Positions 33,976-43,203 of a stretch of DNA of 64,000 bases are shown here, piece after piece. The stretch is from the NCBI GenBank assembly GCA_019358985.1, contig JAHHIJ010000004.1, positions 186,001 through 250,000 of the forward strand. The letters are read 5' to 3'. Numbering within the stretch: position 1 is the first letter of the stretch; each line of letters starts with the position of its first letter. Origin of the DNA: Tolypothrix brevis GSE-NOS-MK-07-07A. GTDB taxonomy: Bacteria > Cyanobacteriota > Cyanobacteriia > Cyanobacteriales > Nostocaceae. The notes beneath the pieces are model-generated. The model was given only the letters and a program-made list of their open reading frames with translations, was not told where the DNA came from and did no database searches. Made by a program: the position numbers and the translations under genes.

Positions 33976-36444
33976 TTACTCAGCTACTGGGGTCAATAAT
34001 TCCCGCTGCTGTCCACCACTAACTCGCACAGTACCGCTTTCATCGACATCAACGACGGCTGTATCACCCTCTTTGATGCGACCTGAAAGAATTTCCTCGG
34101 CGAGGCTATCTTCTAACAAGCGCATAATCGCCCTACGTAAAGGTCTTGCACCATAGCTGGGGCTGTAACCTTCTGTAATCAAGCGATCCTTGAAGCGATC
34201 GGTGACTTCTAGGACGATACCCTTTTCTGTCAAGCGACCAAATACTTCTTTGAGCATGATTTCAGCGATTTCTGTCACCTCTAGCTTGCTCAACTGACGG
34301 AAGACGATAATTTCATCTAATCGGTTGAGGAACTCTGGACGGAAGTACTGCTTGAGTTCTTCGTTCACCAAAGTCTTAATTCTGTTGTATTGCGTCTCGC
34401 CGGCGTTATCGGTGAACTCGAAACCGATGCTGGAAGCACCTTTTTCAATTACCTTAGAACCGATGTTTGATGTCAAAATCAGCAAGGTGTTCTTGAAGTC
34501 AACAGTACGACCTTTGGCATCAGTCAACCGACCATCTTCAAGAATTTGCAGCAGCATGTTGAATACATCTGGGTGCGCTTTCTCGATTTCGTCGAATAAC
34601 ACGACGGTGTAAGGACGACGGCGCACGGCTTCGGTCAACTGACCGCCTTCGTTGTAGCCGACATAACCAGGAGGCGAACCAATCAGTTTGCTGACGGTGT
34701 GGCGCTCCATATATTCGGACATATCCAAGCGAATCATTGCTTCTTCAGAACCGAAGAAGTAACTCGCCAAGGATTTCGCCAACTCAGTTTTACCAACACC
34801 AGTCGGACCTGAGAAGATAAAGCTGGCGATGGGTCGATTAGGATTTTTCAAACCGACACGAGCGCGGCGAATGGCACGAGAAACTGCTTTGACAGCATCT
34901 TCTTGACCGATGAGGCGCTGATGCAGGGTGTCTTCCATGTGCATCAGCTTTTCGGATTCGGATTCGGTGAGTTTATTCACCGGAACTCCTGTCCAAGATG
35001 CGACAATGTGGGCGATATCCTCTTCGGTGACGACGGGTTCTAAACCTTCTGTACCGGATGCGGTGGTTTTGCTTTGAGCGATCGCCCGAATTTCGGCTTT
35101 GATTTCCATTTCGCGATCGCGCAGTTCACCTGCTTTCTCAAAGTCTTGACCGCGCACTGCGTCATCTTTGTCTTTCAATATCAGACGCAGTTCTTTATCT
35201 AACTCTTTTGCCGCTGGTGGCAATTGCGAGTTAATCAAGCGGACGCGAGAACCGGCTTCGTCAACCAAGTCGATGGCTTTATCTGGTAGGAAGCGATCGC
35301 TAATATATCTATCAGATAATTTCGCTGCCGCTACTAAAGCTTCATCGGAGATTTTCAGCTTGTGGTGCTGTTCGTAACGGTCACGAAGTCCGTACAAAAT
35401 CTCGATTGTTTCATCAACGCTCGGTTCACCTACCATGACTGGTTGGAAGCGTCGCTCTAGAGCTGCATCTCGCTCGATGTGTTTGCGGTATTCATCGAGG
35501 GTTGTTGCACCAATACACTGCAATTCGCCTCTTGCCAAAGCTGGTTTGAGGATGTTTGCTGCATCAATAGCACCTTCTGCTGCACCTGCACCAATCAGCG
35601 TGTGAACTTCGTCAATCACGAGAATGACATTGCCTGCCTGACGAATTTCGTCCATGATCTTCTTCAGGCGTTCTTCAAATTCACCCCGGTACTTGGTACC
35701 AGCTACCAGCAAACCGATATCGAGAGTGACTACGCGCTTATCTTCTAAGATGTCGGGGATATCTTTGGTGGAAATGCGTGTCGCCAAACCTTCAGCGATC
35801 GCCGTTTTACCTACACCAGGTTCCCCAATTAATACTGGGTTATTTTTGGTGCGGCGACCCAAGATTTGAATCACCCTCTCAATTTCTTTGGCGCGTCCTA
35901 CTACTGGGTCAAGCTTGCCGTCTACTGCCATTTGGGTCAGATTCGAGCCAAATTCGTCCAACGTTGGGGTTTTCGTTCGACCCGAAGAACCACCTGGAGA
36001 AACTTCGGCTGTTTCTCCCAGCATTCTAATGACTTGGGTTCGCACCTTGGAAAGATCCACACCGAGGTTTTCCAGAACTCTGGCTGCTACGCCTTCCCCT
36101 TCACGGATCAAGCCCAACAGCAGATGCTCGGTACCAATGTAGTTATGTCCTAATTGGCGCGCTTCTTCCAAGGATAGTTCTAGTACTCGCTTTGCCCGTG
36201 GCGTAAACGGAATTTCCACAGCCACAAAGCCTGAGCCTCGACCTATGATTTTTTCTACTTCAATCCGAGCGTCTTTGAGATTGACGCCCATTGATTTCAG
36301 CACCTTAGCCGCCACCCCGGTACCTTCGCCAATTAGACCCAAGAGGATCTGCTCGGTACCGACAAAATTATGCCCAAGACGGCGTGCCTCTTCTTGAGCA
36401 AGCATGATTACCTTAATGGCTTTTTCTGTGAAGCGTTCAAACAT
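33976..36444 (-). CDS. clpC: ClpC, AAA+ unfoldase of the Clp protease
   Basis: HSP100-type unfoldase that feeds ClpP. The 822-residue protein has the double Clp-N repeat (from [15 protein letters not shown]), Walker A GEPGVGKT in D1, a UVR/M-domain ([15 protein letters not shown]), Walker A GPTGVGKT in D2 and the D2-small domain. I start it at MFERF (36444), the conserved beginning of ClpC; an ATG seven codons upstream (36465) has AGGTG close by and cannot be excluded. ClpC is essential in cyanobacteria studied. A strong intrinsic terminator lies downstream. Confidence 0.97.
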   Translation of the reverse strand: MFERFTEKAIKVIMLAQEEARRLGHNFVGTEQILLGLIGEGTGVAAKVLKSMGVNLKDARIEVEKIIGRGSGFVAVEIPFTPRAKRVLELSLEEARQLGHNYIGTEHLLLGLIREGEGVAARVLENLGVDLSKVRTQVIRMLGETAEVSPGGSSGRTKTPTLDEFGSNLTQMAVDGKLDPVVGRAKEIERVIQILGRRTKNNPVLIGEPGVGKTAIAEGLATRISTKDIPDILEDKRVVTLDIGLLVAGTKYRGEFEERLKKIMDEIRQAGNVILVIDEVHTLIGAGAAEGAIDAANILKPALARGELQCIGATTLDEYRKHIERDAALERRFQPVMVGEPSVDETIEILYGLRDRYEQHHKLKISDEALVAAAKLSDRYISDRFLPDKAIDLVDEAGSRVRLINSQLPPAAKELDKELRLILKDKDDAVRGQDFEKAGELRDREMEIKAEIRAIAQSKTTASGTEGLEPVVTEEDIAHIVASWTGVPVNKLTESESEKLMHMEDTLHQRLIGQEDAVKAVSRAIRRARVGLKNPNRPIASFIFSGPTGVGKTELAKSLASYFFGSEEAMIRLDMSEYMERHTVSKLIGSPPGYVGYNEGGQLTEAVRRRPYTVVLFDEIEKAHPDVFNMLLQILEDGRLTDAKGRTVDFKNTLLILTSNIGSKVIEKGASSIGFEFTDNAGETQYNRIKTLVNEELKQYFRPEFLNRLDEIIVFRQLSKLEVTEIAEIMLKEVFGRLTEKGIVLEVTDRFKDRLITEGYSPSYGARPLRRAIMRLLEDSLAEEILSGRIKEGDTAVVDVDESGTVRVSGGQQRELLTPVAE

Positions 36445-36785
36445 AAGTTTCGTTGATCCCATCACCTGCGTCGTGCCGGTATGCTGATTTTAGCATAAGC
36501 CTTAAGTTTGGGTGTCTGTATAAACAGATAGACATCCAATGGCTAACACTCCGGTTAATTAGATAATTATTAACTTTTTATAACTTTGACGTGGTGTGTA
36601 TACTGAGAAGTTTGATTTTAGACCCTCGATTTCACGGCAAAAAACGGGTTTTGGGTGTTTTTTTGCCCTTCCCAAAGAAAACTTAATAACATAATATGGC
36701 GTCACTTTCAATACACATAAACACATTATTTAAATATTTAATATATTTTTGAGTTATATGCCTAATTAGATTAGAAATACTAATG
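36445..36785. other. Upstream region of clpC, no gene found
   Basis: 341 bp, A+T-rich, between the clpC start and the 3' end of rimI. It contains no recognised gene or repeat. CAAAAAACGGGTTTTGGGTG and TTTTTTTGCC near 36640 could form a weak hairpin with a T-run after rimI. I could not pinpoint a promoter or a heat-shock operator. Confidence 0.5.
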
Positions 36786-37346
36786 TCATTTAAAAATTAA
36801 CTGCCATGAGGACTGACTCAAGCGATCGCAAACTATGGTATGCCATGTGTCTAAAGTTTTGGGAAAATCTGGCTGTTGCATTTCTCCTGTCCAGAGAATA
36901 AGAGCGTCTTCACCGTTATCTCTGTAATAACCGCGTCGCCGACCTGCTGTTTTGAAACCAAATTTTTGATATAAAGATATTGCTGCGGAGTTAGAAACAC
37001 GCACTTCGAGAGTGGCTCGCTCTAAACCGCGATCGTAAGCTCGAACCAAAAGGGAATATAGTAAAGCTGCGCCCAAACCTTGACGGTGGTAGTGAGGATG
37101 AACCCCCACAATCGTAATGTGAGCTTCATCTACAATTGACCAAAAGCAGCCCATTCCCAGCATTCTAGAGCTAGAGAAGTTGGAAAATAATCCGACTAAT
37201 TCAGTGTTGGGACTTTCCAACTCTCGTTGATAAGCTTCTAAATTCCACAAACCCCCAAAACACGCTTGATCTAGTTCTAGAGCTGCACTTAGATCGTTGG
37301 CTGTCAATGATTGAATTTCTAATGCTAATGAGATCACAATTATCAA
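36786..37346 (-). CDS. rimI: Ribosomal-protein-alanine acetyltransferase-like GNAT
   Basis: RimI acetylates the N-terminal Ala of ribosomal protein S18. The GNAT motifs fit: MGCFWSIVDEAHITIVGVHP (strand 4), HYHRQGLGAALLYSLL (acetyl-CoA loop) and TLEVRVSNSAAISLYQKFGF (RimI-typical). The final DALILWTGEM also matches RimI. The chosen start is a TTG at 37346; GTG at 37337 is an alternative, and neither has a ribosome-binding site that settles the matter. It is divergent from lysA with an 81-bp shared promoter region. Confidence 0.8.
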   Translation of the reverse strand: MIIVISLALEIQSLTANDLSAALELDQACFGGLWNLEAYQRELESPNTELVGLFSNFSSSRMLGMGCFWSIVDEAHITIVGVHPHYHRQGLGAALLYSLLVRAYDRGLERATLEVRVSNSAAISLYQKFGFKTAGRRRGYYRDNGEDALILWTGEMQQPDFPKTLDTWHTIVCDRLSQSSWQLIFK

Positions 37347-37427
37347 AAATGGGACAACGGGTCGCTAAACTGAGAATCGGAGCATCCACTCACGCCCGTA
37401 ATTAGAACAAGGACAACTCTTATATTT

Positions 37428-38927
37428 ATGGTATCGACTCACCCGGCAGGTATTCAACATTCTGGTAGCCAGTATTTACCTGAAACAAGCAGTAAAAATG
37501 CCAAATTGTCGCCTAATCAGCAACTTTTACCCTTGAGTGCCAGGGTTAATGGTAATGACTGCCTGGAAATTGGTGGCTGTGATGTCACAACTCTAGTTCA
37601 GCAGTTTGGTACGCCTTTATATATTTTGGATGAAGAAACGTTCATTGGGGCTTGTCAGCAATACCGAGATTCTTTTAAGCAATATTACAAAGGTGAATCT
37701 CAAGTATTGTATGCTTCTAAGGCTTGGAGTTGTTTAGCAATTTGTGCGATCGCAGCTCATCAAGGTTTAGGTGTAGATGTAGCATCAGGAGGGGAACTTT
37801 ACACAGCTCTACAAGCGGGTGTCAGTCCTGATAAAATCTACCTTCATAGCAATAATAAGTCTCGTCAAGAGCTAATTTTTGCCATTGAATCTGGTTGTAC
37901 CATCGTGGTGGATAACTGGTATGAGTTGCATACTTTGGTGGAGATAGCTCTTGCAGGGGAAGCAGGGGGACTTGGTACAGACGCGATTAATCGCGTCTCT
38001 ACGACTCCTAAAGACGCGATTAATCGCGTCTCTACAACTCCTAACTCTTCATCTCCCATCCGAATTATGCTGCGGCTGACTCCGGGTATTGAGTGTCACA
38101 CTCATGAGTATATTCAGACAGGACAGTTAGATAGTAAATTTGGCTTCGATCCCAATGCGCTGGATGAATTGTTTACTTTTGTTAGCAAGGAATCTGTTCT
38201 GAACTGCGTAGGATTACATGCTCATATTGGTTCTCAGATTTTTGAACGTCAACCGCATCGCGATTTAGCTGCTTTGATGGTGCAGTGGTTGAGTAAAGCT
38301 GCCACTTACGGCTTAAGCGTGACAGAATTAAATGTTGGTGGCGGTTTAGGTATTAAGTATATAGAATCAGATGATCCACCGAGCATTGAAGAGTGGGTAA
38401 AACCGATTTGCGAAGTGATTACCGATGCTTGTGAAAAAGAAAATTTACCTTTACCTAAGTTATTATGTGAACCTGGGCGATCGCTAATTGCCACAGCTTG
38501 TGTCACCGCTTATACGTTAGGATCATCCAAAGTGATTCCGGGAATCCGTACCTACGTAGCTGTGGATGGCGGAATGTCTGATAATGCACGACCGATAACT
38601 TATCAGTCAGTTTACCGGGCAGTAGTCGCCAATCGCATGTCAATTCCTTTAAGCGAAACAGTGACAATTGCTGGTAAACACTGTGAATCAGGGGATATTC
38701 TGATAAAAAATGCCCAACTGCCAAAAACTGAACCCGGAGATATTCTGGTAATAATGGCAACTGGTGCGTACAATTACAGTATGGCATCTAACTACAATCG
38801 TATACCGCGATCGGCAGCGGTTATAGTCAAGGATGGCGAAGCAAATTTAATTTTGCAACGCGAAACTTATCAAGATTTGATTAGACAGGATTGCCTACCA
38901 GAAAGACTAAAGAAAGATTTGGGATAA
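37428..38927 (+). CDS. lysA: Diaminopimelate decarboxylase with a repeat-encoded insertion
   Basis: Makes L-lysine from meso-diaminopimelate with PLP. Motifs: YASKAWSC (PLP-Lys), VDVASGGELYTAL, LRLTPGIECHTHEYIQTG, LHAHIGSQI, GGGLGIKY, EPGRSLIA and the C-terminal GAYNYSM. The ordinary sequence is interrupted after LVEIALAGEAGG by GTDAINRVSTTPK and DAINRVSTTPN before SSSPIRIMLRL. This 11-residue tandem repeat is encoded by two copies of the palindrome GACGCGATTAATCGCGTC in a 33-bp period, a sequence with the same flanks as intergenic palindromes. The protein is 499 residues, about 30 longer than usual. The insert lies before a conserved strand, probably in a surface loop, and the frame remains open. 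Confidence 0.93.
   Translation: MVSTHPAGIQHSGSQYLPETSSKNAKLSPNQQLLPLSARVNGNDCLEIGGCDVTTLVQQFGTPLYILDEETFIGACQQYRDSFKQYYKGESQVLYASKAWSCLAICAIAAHQGLGVDVASGGELYTALQAGVSPDKIYLHSNNKSRQELIFAIESGCTIVVDNWYELHTLVEIALAGEAGGLGTDAINRVSTTPKDAINRVSTTPNSSSPIRIMLRLTPGIECHTHEYIQTGQLDSKFGFDPNALDELFTFVSKESVLNCVGLHAHIGSQIFERQPHRDLAALMVQWLSKAATYGLSVTELNVGGGLGIKYIESDDPPSIEEWVKPICEVITDACEKENLPLPKLLCEPGRSLIATACVTAYTLGSSKVIPGIRTYVAVDGGMSDNARPITYQSVYRAVVANRMSIPLSETVTIAGKHCESGDILIKNAQLPKTEPGDILVIMATGAYNYSMASNYNRIPRSAAVIVKDGEANLILQRETYQDLIRQDCLPERLKKDLG
37979..38031. repeat. Two tandem GACGCGATTAATCGCGTC palindromes inside lysA
   Basis: Palindromes at 37979-37998 and 38012-38031 with period 33 bp, each followed by TCTCTACGACTCCTAA or TCTCTACAACTCCTAA. 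The right-hand flank CTCTACGACTCCTAACTC is identical to that of the intergenic GTTCCGCCGGAAC palindrome between cbiQ and cbiO (9618). The upstream AGGGGAAGCAGGGGGA resembles the purine repeats elsewhere. Confidence 0.9.
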
Positions 38928-38997
38928 AGCCTGAAGACTGAAAGATCGGATGAAGAACAAAGGATAGAGATTGAAAATTTTAGACTTCATGCTTGAT

Positions 38998-39053
38998 AAT
39001 TCATACTTCATACTTCATCTTTCATCTTTCATACTTTATACTTCATACTTTCG
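38998..39053. repeat. Tandem heptamers (TTCATAC/TTCATCT) upstream of cdaA
   Basis: About seven units of seven bases (CTTCATA, CTTCATC, TTTCATC, TTTCATA) lie directly in front of the cdaA start. The cdaA frame is open through them, giving a nonsensical IHTSYFIFHLSYFILH leader, so the real start is probably downstream at 39065. Confidence 0.85.
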
Positions 39054-39064
39054 CGCCAGATGTC

Positions 39065-39988
39065 ATGGGAGATTGGTGGAAGCAATGGCTGATAAACCTG
39101 GGACAGTCTGGATCTTTGCTGCTTGAGACTCTGGATATAGCCTTAGTACTGGCGCTGACTTACATGATCCTAGTTATTATTAGTGAGCGCCGGACACTGT
39201 GGATGGTGCGAGGATTTATTGTATTGATGCTCGCGTCAGCTCTCAGCGGCAGATTGGGGCTACCACTGTTAAATTTTGTATTAGAAAAGTTGGTGATTGG
39301 TTGTGCTGTGGCGATGGCTGTAGCGCTCCAATCAGAGTTTCGACGATTTTTGGAACAATTGGGACGTGGCGAATTTCGTTCGTTATTTTTACCATCAAAT
39401 CGGACAATCCCCAAGTCTGATAGTGTAATTGATGAAATTGTCGATGCAGTTAAAGAACTGTCGAAAAACCGGATTGGTGCTTTGCTAATTTTGGAAACTA
39501 GTGGTCCAATTGACGAGCGCGATTTTTCAGTGCCTGGAGTCAAGCTAAATGCGGAAGTTTCTAAGGAACTGATACAGACAATTTTTCAGCCGAAAACTCT
39601 TCTCCACGATGGGGCGACAATGATTCGTGGTTCGCGGATTATGGCATCTGGTATAATTTTACCACTTTCGGGACGCACAGCCTCGCGCCAGTTGGGAACA
39701 CGCCACCGGGCAGCGATGGGAATTACTGAGCGAGTCGAAAATTGCATTTGTGTTGTTGTATCAGAAGAAACGGGTTCTATTTCTTTAGCGGAAAGGGGAA
39801 TCCTAAATAGACCACTGACACTTGCGAAACTGAAAGAGTCTTTAGAGGCTCGATTATCGCCAACTGTAGATCGCGAAGCTGTGGCTCCAGGTCTGTTAAG
39901 CTTGGTACGTCAGATTCGTAGTAAGGCACTAGCCCTAATTTCACGTTTACTTGGATTACCATCGACTGCTTCGCGAGATAAAAAATGA
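39065..39988 (+). CDS. cdaA: Diadenylate cyclase, c-di-AMP synthase
   Basis: Makes cyclic di-AMP. The 307-residue protein has three N-terminal membrane spans (about residues 15-75), then the DAC domain with LLHDGATMI (DGA motif) and [12 protein letters not shown] (RHR motif), both needed for catalysis. ATG 39065 (MGDWWKQWL) was chosen, because the frame further upstream runs through a heptamer repeat. The gene is 137 bp after lysA and overlaps uppS by four bases (ATGA), so cdaA and uppS are translationally coupled. The lysA-cdaA-uppS order is one I know from other cyanobacteria. Confidence 0.93.
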   Translation: MGDWWKQWLINLGQSGSLLLETLDIALVLALTYMILVIISERRTLWMVRGFIVLMLASALSGRLGLPLLNFVLEKLVIGCAVAMAVALQSEFRRFLEQLGRGEFRSLFLPSNRTIPKSDSVIDEIVDAVKELSKNRIGALLILETSGPIDERDFSVPGVKLNAEVSKELIQTIFQPKTLLHDGATMIRGSRIMASGIILPLSGRTASRQLGTRHRAAMGITERVENCICVVVSEETGSISLAERGILNRPLTLAKLKESLEARLSPTVDREAVAPGLLSLVRQIRSKALALISRLLGLPSTASRDKK

Positions 39989-40734
39989 CAGTACACCATA
40001 CACAACTGCAATATTTGCCGGCTGATTTAAAGCGAGAATTACTGCCCAAACACGTTGCGGTGATTATGGATGGCAATGGTCGATGGGCTAAACGTCAAGG
40101 GCTACCCAGGTTTATCGGTCACAAACACGGTGTTGATGCGCTGAAGGATTTGCTTCGTTGTTGTAAGGATTGGGGAATTGGTGCGCTGACGGCTTATGCT
40201 TTTTCGACTGAGAATTGGAAAAGACCTCAGGAAGAAGTTGATTTTTTGATGACTTTGTTCCAAAAAGTTTTGCGTCAAGAATTACGCGAAATGCTGGAAG
40301 AGAATGTGCAAATTAGGTTTGTCGGAAATTTGCAGGCTTTACCACGTATTCTTCAAGAAGAAATTTCTCGTTCAATGGAAGAAACTAAGGATAATCGCGC
40401 TATCCGATTTACTGTTGCCACAAACTACGGTGGACGACAAGAAATTTTACAGGCTTGTCAAGCGATCGCCGAACAAGTTAAGCAAGGTTTACTTCAACCT
40501 GATGAAATTGATGAAGCGACTTTTGAACGCCATCTCTACACGGCAGGAATTTGTGACCCAGATTTATTAATCCGCACCAGTGGGGAAATGCGAATCTCAA
40601 ATTTCCTTCTCTGGCAAATGGCTTACGCGGAAATTTATATCACCGAAACTCTGTGGCCCGATTTTGACCGTGCCGAATTTCACCGCGCTTTATCTGCTTA
40701 TCAGCAGCGTGAAAGGCGGTTTGGGAAGGTCTGA
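39985..40734 (+). CDS. uppS: Undecaprenyl diphosphate synthase
   Basis: Cis-prenyltransferase that makes the lipid carrier of peptidoglycan. The 249-residue protein has [20 protein letters not shown] (catalytic Asp, diphosphate binding), [12 protein letters not shown] and [20 protein letters not shown], the five conserved regions of the family. The start overlaps the cdaA stop by four bases. The family also contains dehydrodolichyl and shorter-chain synthases, but cyanobacteria have the UppS type. A G-rich repeat follows. Confidence 0.95.
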   Translation: MTVHHTQLQYLPADLKRELLPKHVAVIMDGNGRWAKRQGLPRFIGHKHGVDALKDLLRCCKDWGIGALTAYAFSTENWKRPQEEVDFLMTLFQKVLRQELREMLEENVQIRFVGNLQALPRILQEEISRSMEETKDNRAIRFTVATNYGGRQEILQACQAIAEQVKQGLLQPDEIDEATFERHLYTAGICDPDLLIRTSGEMRISNFLLWQMAYAEIYITETLWPDFDRAEFHRALSAYQQRERRFGKV

Positions 40735-40820
40735 AGGGAGTGGGGGAGTGGGAGAGTGGGGGAGTGGGGGAATAATTTTTCTTTCCCCCTCTCTCCCCAT
40801 CCCCCCCTCCCCCCTCCTCT
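40735..40820. repeat. Inverted purine/pyrimidine tracts between uppS and DUF3143
   Basis: GGGAGTGGGGGAGTGGGAGA tract (40737-40772) and CCCCTCTCTCCCCATCCCCC tract (40785-40819) are roughly complementary and could form a long hairpin between two convergent genes. The G-rich half resembles the tract inside the porin gene at 6187. Confidence 0.8.
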
Positions 40821-40821
40821 T

Positions 40822-41100
40822 TTATGGTCCTGAAAAAACCGCTTGTTCTATATCTTCCCGACTGAGGGAATACTTGAACGATCGCTGTATATCTTGCCCT
40901 TTTTCCTCAGATGGAAAATATCGCACGACGATTTGCTCAATGTCCAGCCAGATTTCAGCTTGCCATAATGGTCGCTGGACATGCCAACAATGGGGCTGTT
41001 GTTCATCTTGCTGACAACCTTGGTTTTTTAACCACTGCTCAATCTGAGGTAGGGGGTGGCTATATAAGGGAGTATCGGCGGAAAGTGAAACTATATTCAT
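40822..41100 (-). CDS. DUF3143 family protein
   Basis: The 92-residue protein has LSADTPLYSHPLPQIEQWLK, WHVQRPLWQAEIWLDIEQIVVRY and DIQRSFKYSLSREDIEQAVFSGP, the pattern of cyanobacterial DUF3143 proteins. Function unknown. I chose ATG 41100 over a TTG four codons further upstream. The gene ends two bases after the G-rich repeat tract and is followed, on its upstream side, by the J-domain gene 37 bp away in the same direction, suggesting an operon. Confidence 0.85.
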   Translation of the reverse strand: MNIVSLSADTPLYSHPLPQIEQWLKNQGCQQDEQQPHCWHVQRPLWQAEIWLDIEQIVVRYFPSEEKGQDIQRSFKYSLSREDIEQAVFSGP

Positions 41101-41137
41101 GATTTGCGTCAAAAGTCAAGGATAAAATAAATAATTT

Positions 41138-41692
41138 TTACTTCTTAATTTCGAGAGGATTACTCCTATGAGAAAAGCGGTAAATTTGCTCTTGAATTAC
41201 TGGCGTTGGTGGTGTAATTTGTGATCGATAAGCAGCATCGCCACGAATTAAGCCGATGGCGATCGCCAATAACAAACAACCGAGAATAGTTAACCCCATA
41301 ATAAATAAAGCAAAGATTTCGCCTTGTGAGAGCGGGCGATCGCTCGCATCAAGGTAAGCTGATTTTGACCAATCATAAAAATTAGCAACGGGATGGTTCA
41401 AGTCAGCGGGTGCTTGAATCACACCTCTTCGAGAGTAGCCAATTTTTAAATCGTAGCTTAATCGGCGTTCTGGGCTGCTGAGAGTGGCGTAAGCTTCGTT
41501 GAGTTGCTGAAATTTAGCAGTAGCGATCGCAGTAGGTAAATGTGTAGTATCTGGATGAAAGCATTTGCTCAGTTCCCAATAGGCATGACGGATTTCAATT
41601 ACCGATGCCGAGGGATGCAGTCCTAGCAGGGAGTAATAAGTATCACTCCTTTGTGGCATTGCCCCGTTTTGATTCACGCTCGTTTGAGTCAC
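41138..41692 (-). CDS. Membrane-anchored J-domain protein
   Basis: The N-terminal J domain (about residues 19-85) contains YYSLLGLHPSASVIEIRHAY and the HPD tripeptide in CFHPDTTHLP, which stimulates DnaK ATPase. A membrane span follows near the C-terminus (about 128-155, FALFIMGLTILGCLLLAI). There are no zinc-finger or CTD domains, so it is a type III J protein. It may recruit Hsp70 to a membrane site. Same orientation as DUF3143 with a 37-bp gap. Confidence 0.85.
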   Translation of the reverse strand: MTQTSVNQNGAMPQRSDTYYSLLGLHPSASVIEIRHAYWELSKCFHPDTTHLPTAIATAKFQQLNEAYATLSSPERRLSYDLKIGYSRRGVIQAPADLNHPVANFYDWSKSAYLDASDRPLSQGEIFALFIMGLTILGCLLLAIAIGLIRGDAAYRSQITPPTPVIQEQIYRFSHRSNPLEIKK

Positions 41693-41775
41693 GATTAGCT
41701 CAACTTTTTTCTTATTCTAAACCTGAGGATGGCACAGAAGCGCGATCGCGCGGGAAATCTCTTACCCGATTTCCT

Positions 41776-41861
41776 TTAGACATAAGAGTACAAATTTAAT
41801 TATGCGTTGCCCGAAACCCTTGATTAGACGTAGCACTTGGTAGTCTCTACGTCTTTTATGG
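41776..41861. mobile_element. 86-bp M1 miniature element flanked by a 9-bp direct repeat
   Basis: TTAGACATAAG at the left, CGTTGCCCGAAACCCTTGAT, a degenerate TAGCA palindrome and CTCTACGTCTTTTATGG at the right. CGATTTCCT occurs immediately before (41767-41775) and immediately after (41862-41870), as expected for a target-site duplication. No reading frame. It lies in the 346-bp gap 41693-42038, whose remainder shows no gene. Confidence 0.7.
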
Positions 41862-42038
41862 CGATTTCCTCTGAGCTTAGTACACTTCCAGACTAATGAC
41901 CAACGTCAACTTTCCACAGCTTTTGAATAAAAAAGTCAGGTGAACTGATATTTAGCTCCAGTAAGTGGGAAATCTAAGTGTAGGTAGCACTCCGAATTGG
42001 ATTAGCACGCCGCTATTCAAACTTATAATGAAGTAGTT

Positions 42039-43196
42039 ATGTTTCGAGTTGTTGTTGGTCATAGTGACGATCCTGATTCTCAAAGCGCCATCGCTGAAAT
42101 TCTTACTCAATGTATCTCCTCTCTTGCCGGGTTAACTCCTCAGGCTGGACTTTTATTTGCAGCTATAGACTTTGACCATGCCTTAATTTTGCAGCACATT
42201 CAGGATGCTTTTCCCGGAATTGAGTTGATTGGTGGAACTACAAATGGAGAAATCTCTTCAATTCTGGAGTTTCAACAAGATTCTGTTACCTTAATGCTGT
42301 TTGCTGGCAACGATGTGGAAATTCACTCAGGTATTGGACGAGAAGCATCCAAAAATCCAGTATTGGCAGCTCAAGAAGCGATCGCACAAGCAAAGGCAAA
42401 AAGTGCATCTTTGCCACAATTATGCCTCACCTTTCCCGAAACTCTGACGACCAATGGGGTGTTGATTTTAGAAGGTTTAAAACAAAGCCTGGGAAAGGAT
42501 ATTCCCATCATTGGGGGAATGACTGCCGATGACTATACCTTTGAGAAGACTTATCAATTTTTCCAGGGTGAAGTATTAAGTGATTCAGTGCCAGTGCTGC
42601 TGTTTTCTGGAAAACTACTATTGGGACACGGAGTTGCCAGTGGTTGGACTCCTGTCAGCCAACGTAGTCGTGTCACAAAAGTGGATGGCAATGTAGTTTA
42701 TGAAATTGGTGGACAGCGTGCCTTAGATTTCTATCAGCACTATCTTGGTGAAGAAGGATTTGCAGGGAACTATGCGATTCATGCCCTAGCAGTTTTTGAT
42801 TCGCAAGACTATTTCTATATGAGAGCGCCTAAAGATTACGATCAACACTCTGGTAGTATGACATTCTTTTCAGATATTCCTGAACAGGCAATTGTGCAAA
42901 TTACCGATGCAACTCCTGAGGATATTCTATCAGCTTGTGAGACATCCCTGAAAAATGCGATCGCCCATTATCCCGGTGTAGAGCCAACAGCAGCATTGCT
43001 TATTTCCTGTGGAGCGCGCAGACGAATTCTGGGAACTCAGACTAGAAAAGAGTATCAGCTTGTCAAAACTCATTTACCAGAGGCATTACCCTGTTGTGGT
43101 TTCTACGCTTACGGTGAAATTGCTCCTTTGATGGGTGGAGGTAAAACGCAATTTCATAATAAAACATTTGTCACACTGCTAATAGGAACAAAATGA
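42039..43196 (+). CDS. FIST-domain sensory protein
   Basis: The 385-residue protein has FIST_N (about 30-220: AGLLFAAIDFDHALILQHI, GIELIGGTTNGEIS, and PIIGGMTADDYTF) and FIST_C (about 225-375: RALDFYQHYLG, FSDIPEQAIVQITDATPEDI, LPCCGFYAYGEIAPLMGGGK). FIST domains are thought to bind small ligands such as amino acids. The histidine kinase gene starts only seven bases after its stop, so the two should be co-transcribed and the FIST protein may be the input sensor. It lacks membrane spans, so it is cytoplasmic. Start preceded by AATGAAG, weak. Confidence 0.85.
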   Translation: MFRVVVGHSDDPDSQSAIAEILTQCISSLAGLTPQAGLLFAAIDFDHALILQHIQDAFPGIELIGGTTNGEISSILEFQQDSVTLMLFAGNDVEIHSGIGREASKNPVLAAQEAIAQAKAKSASLPQLCLTFPETLTTNGVLILEGLKQSLGKDIPIIGGMTADDYTFEKTYQFFQGEVLSDSVPVLLFSGKLLLGHGVASGWTPVSQRSRVTKVDGNVVYEIGGQRALDFYQHYLGEEGFAGNYAIHALAVFDSQDYFYMRAPKDYDQHSGSMTFFSDIPEQAIVQITDATPEDILSACETSLKNAIAHYPGVEPTAALLISCGARRRILGTQTRKEYQLVKTHLPEALPCCGFYAYGEIAPLMGGGKTQFHNKTFVTLLIGTK

Positions 43197-43203
43197 GTGA
43201 TGT

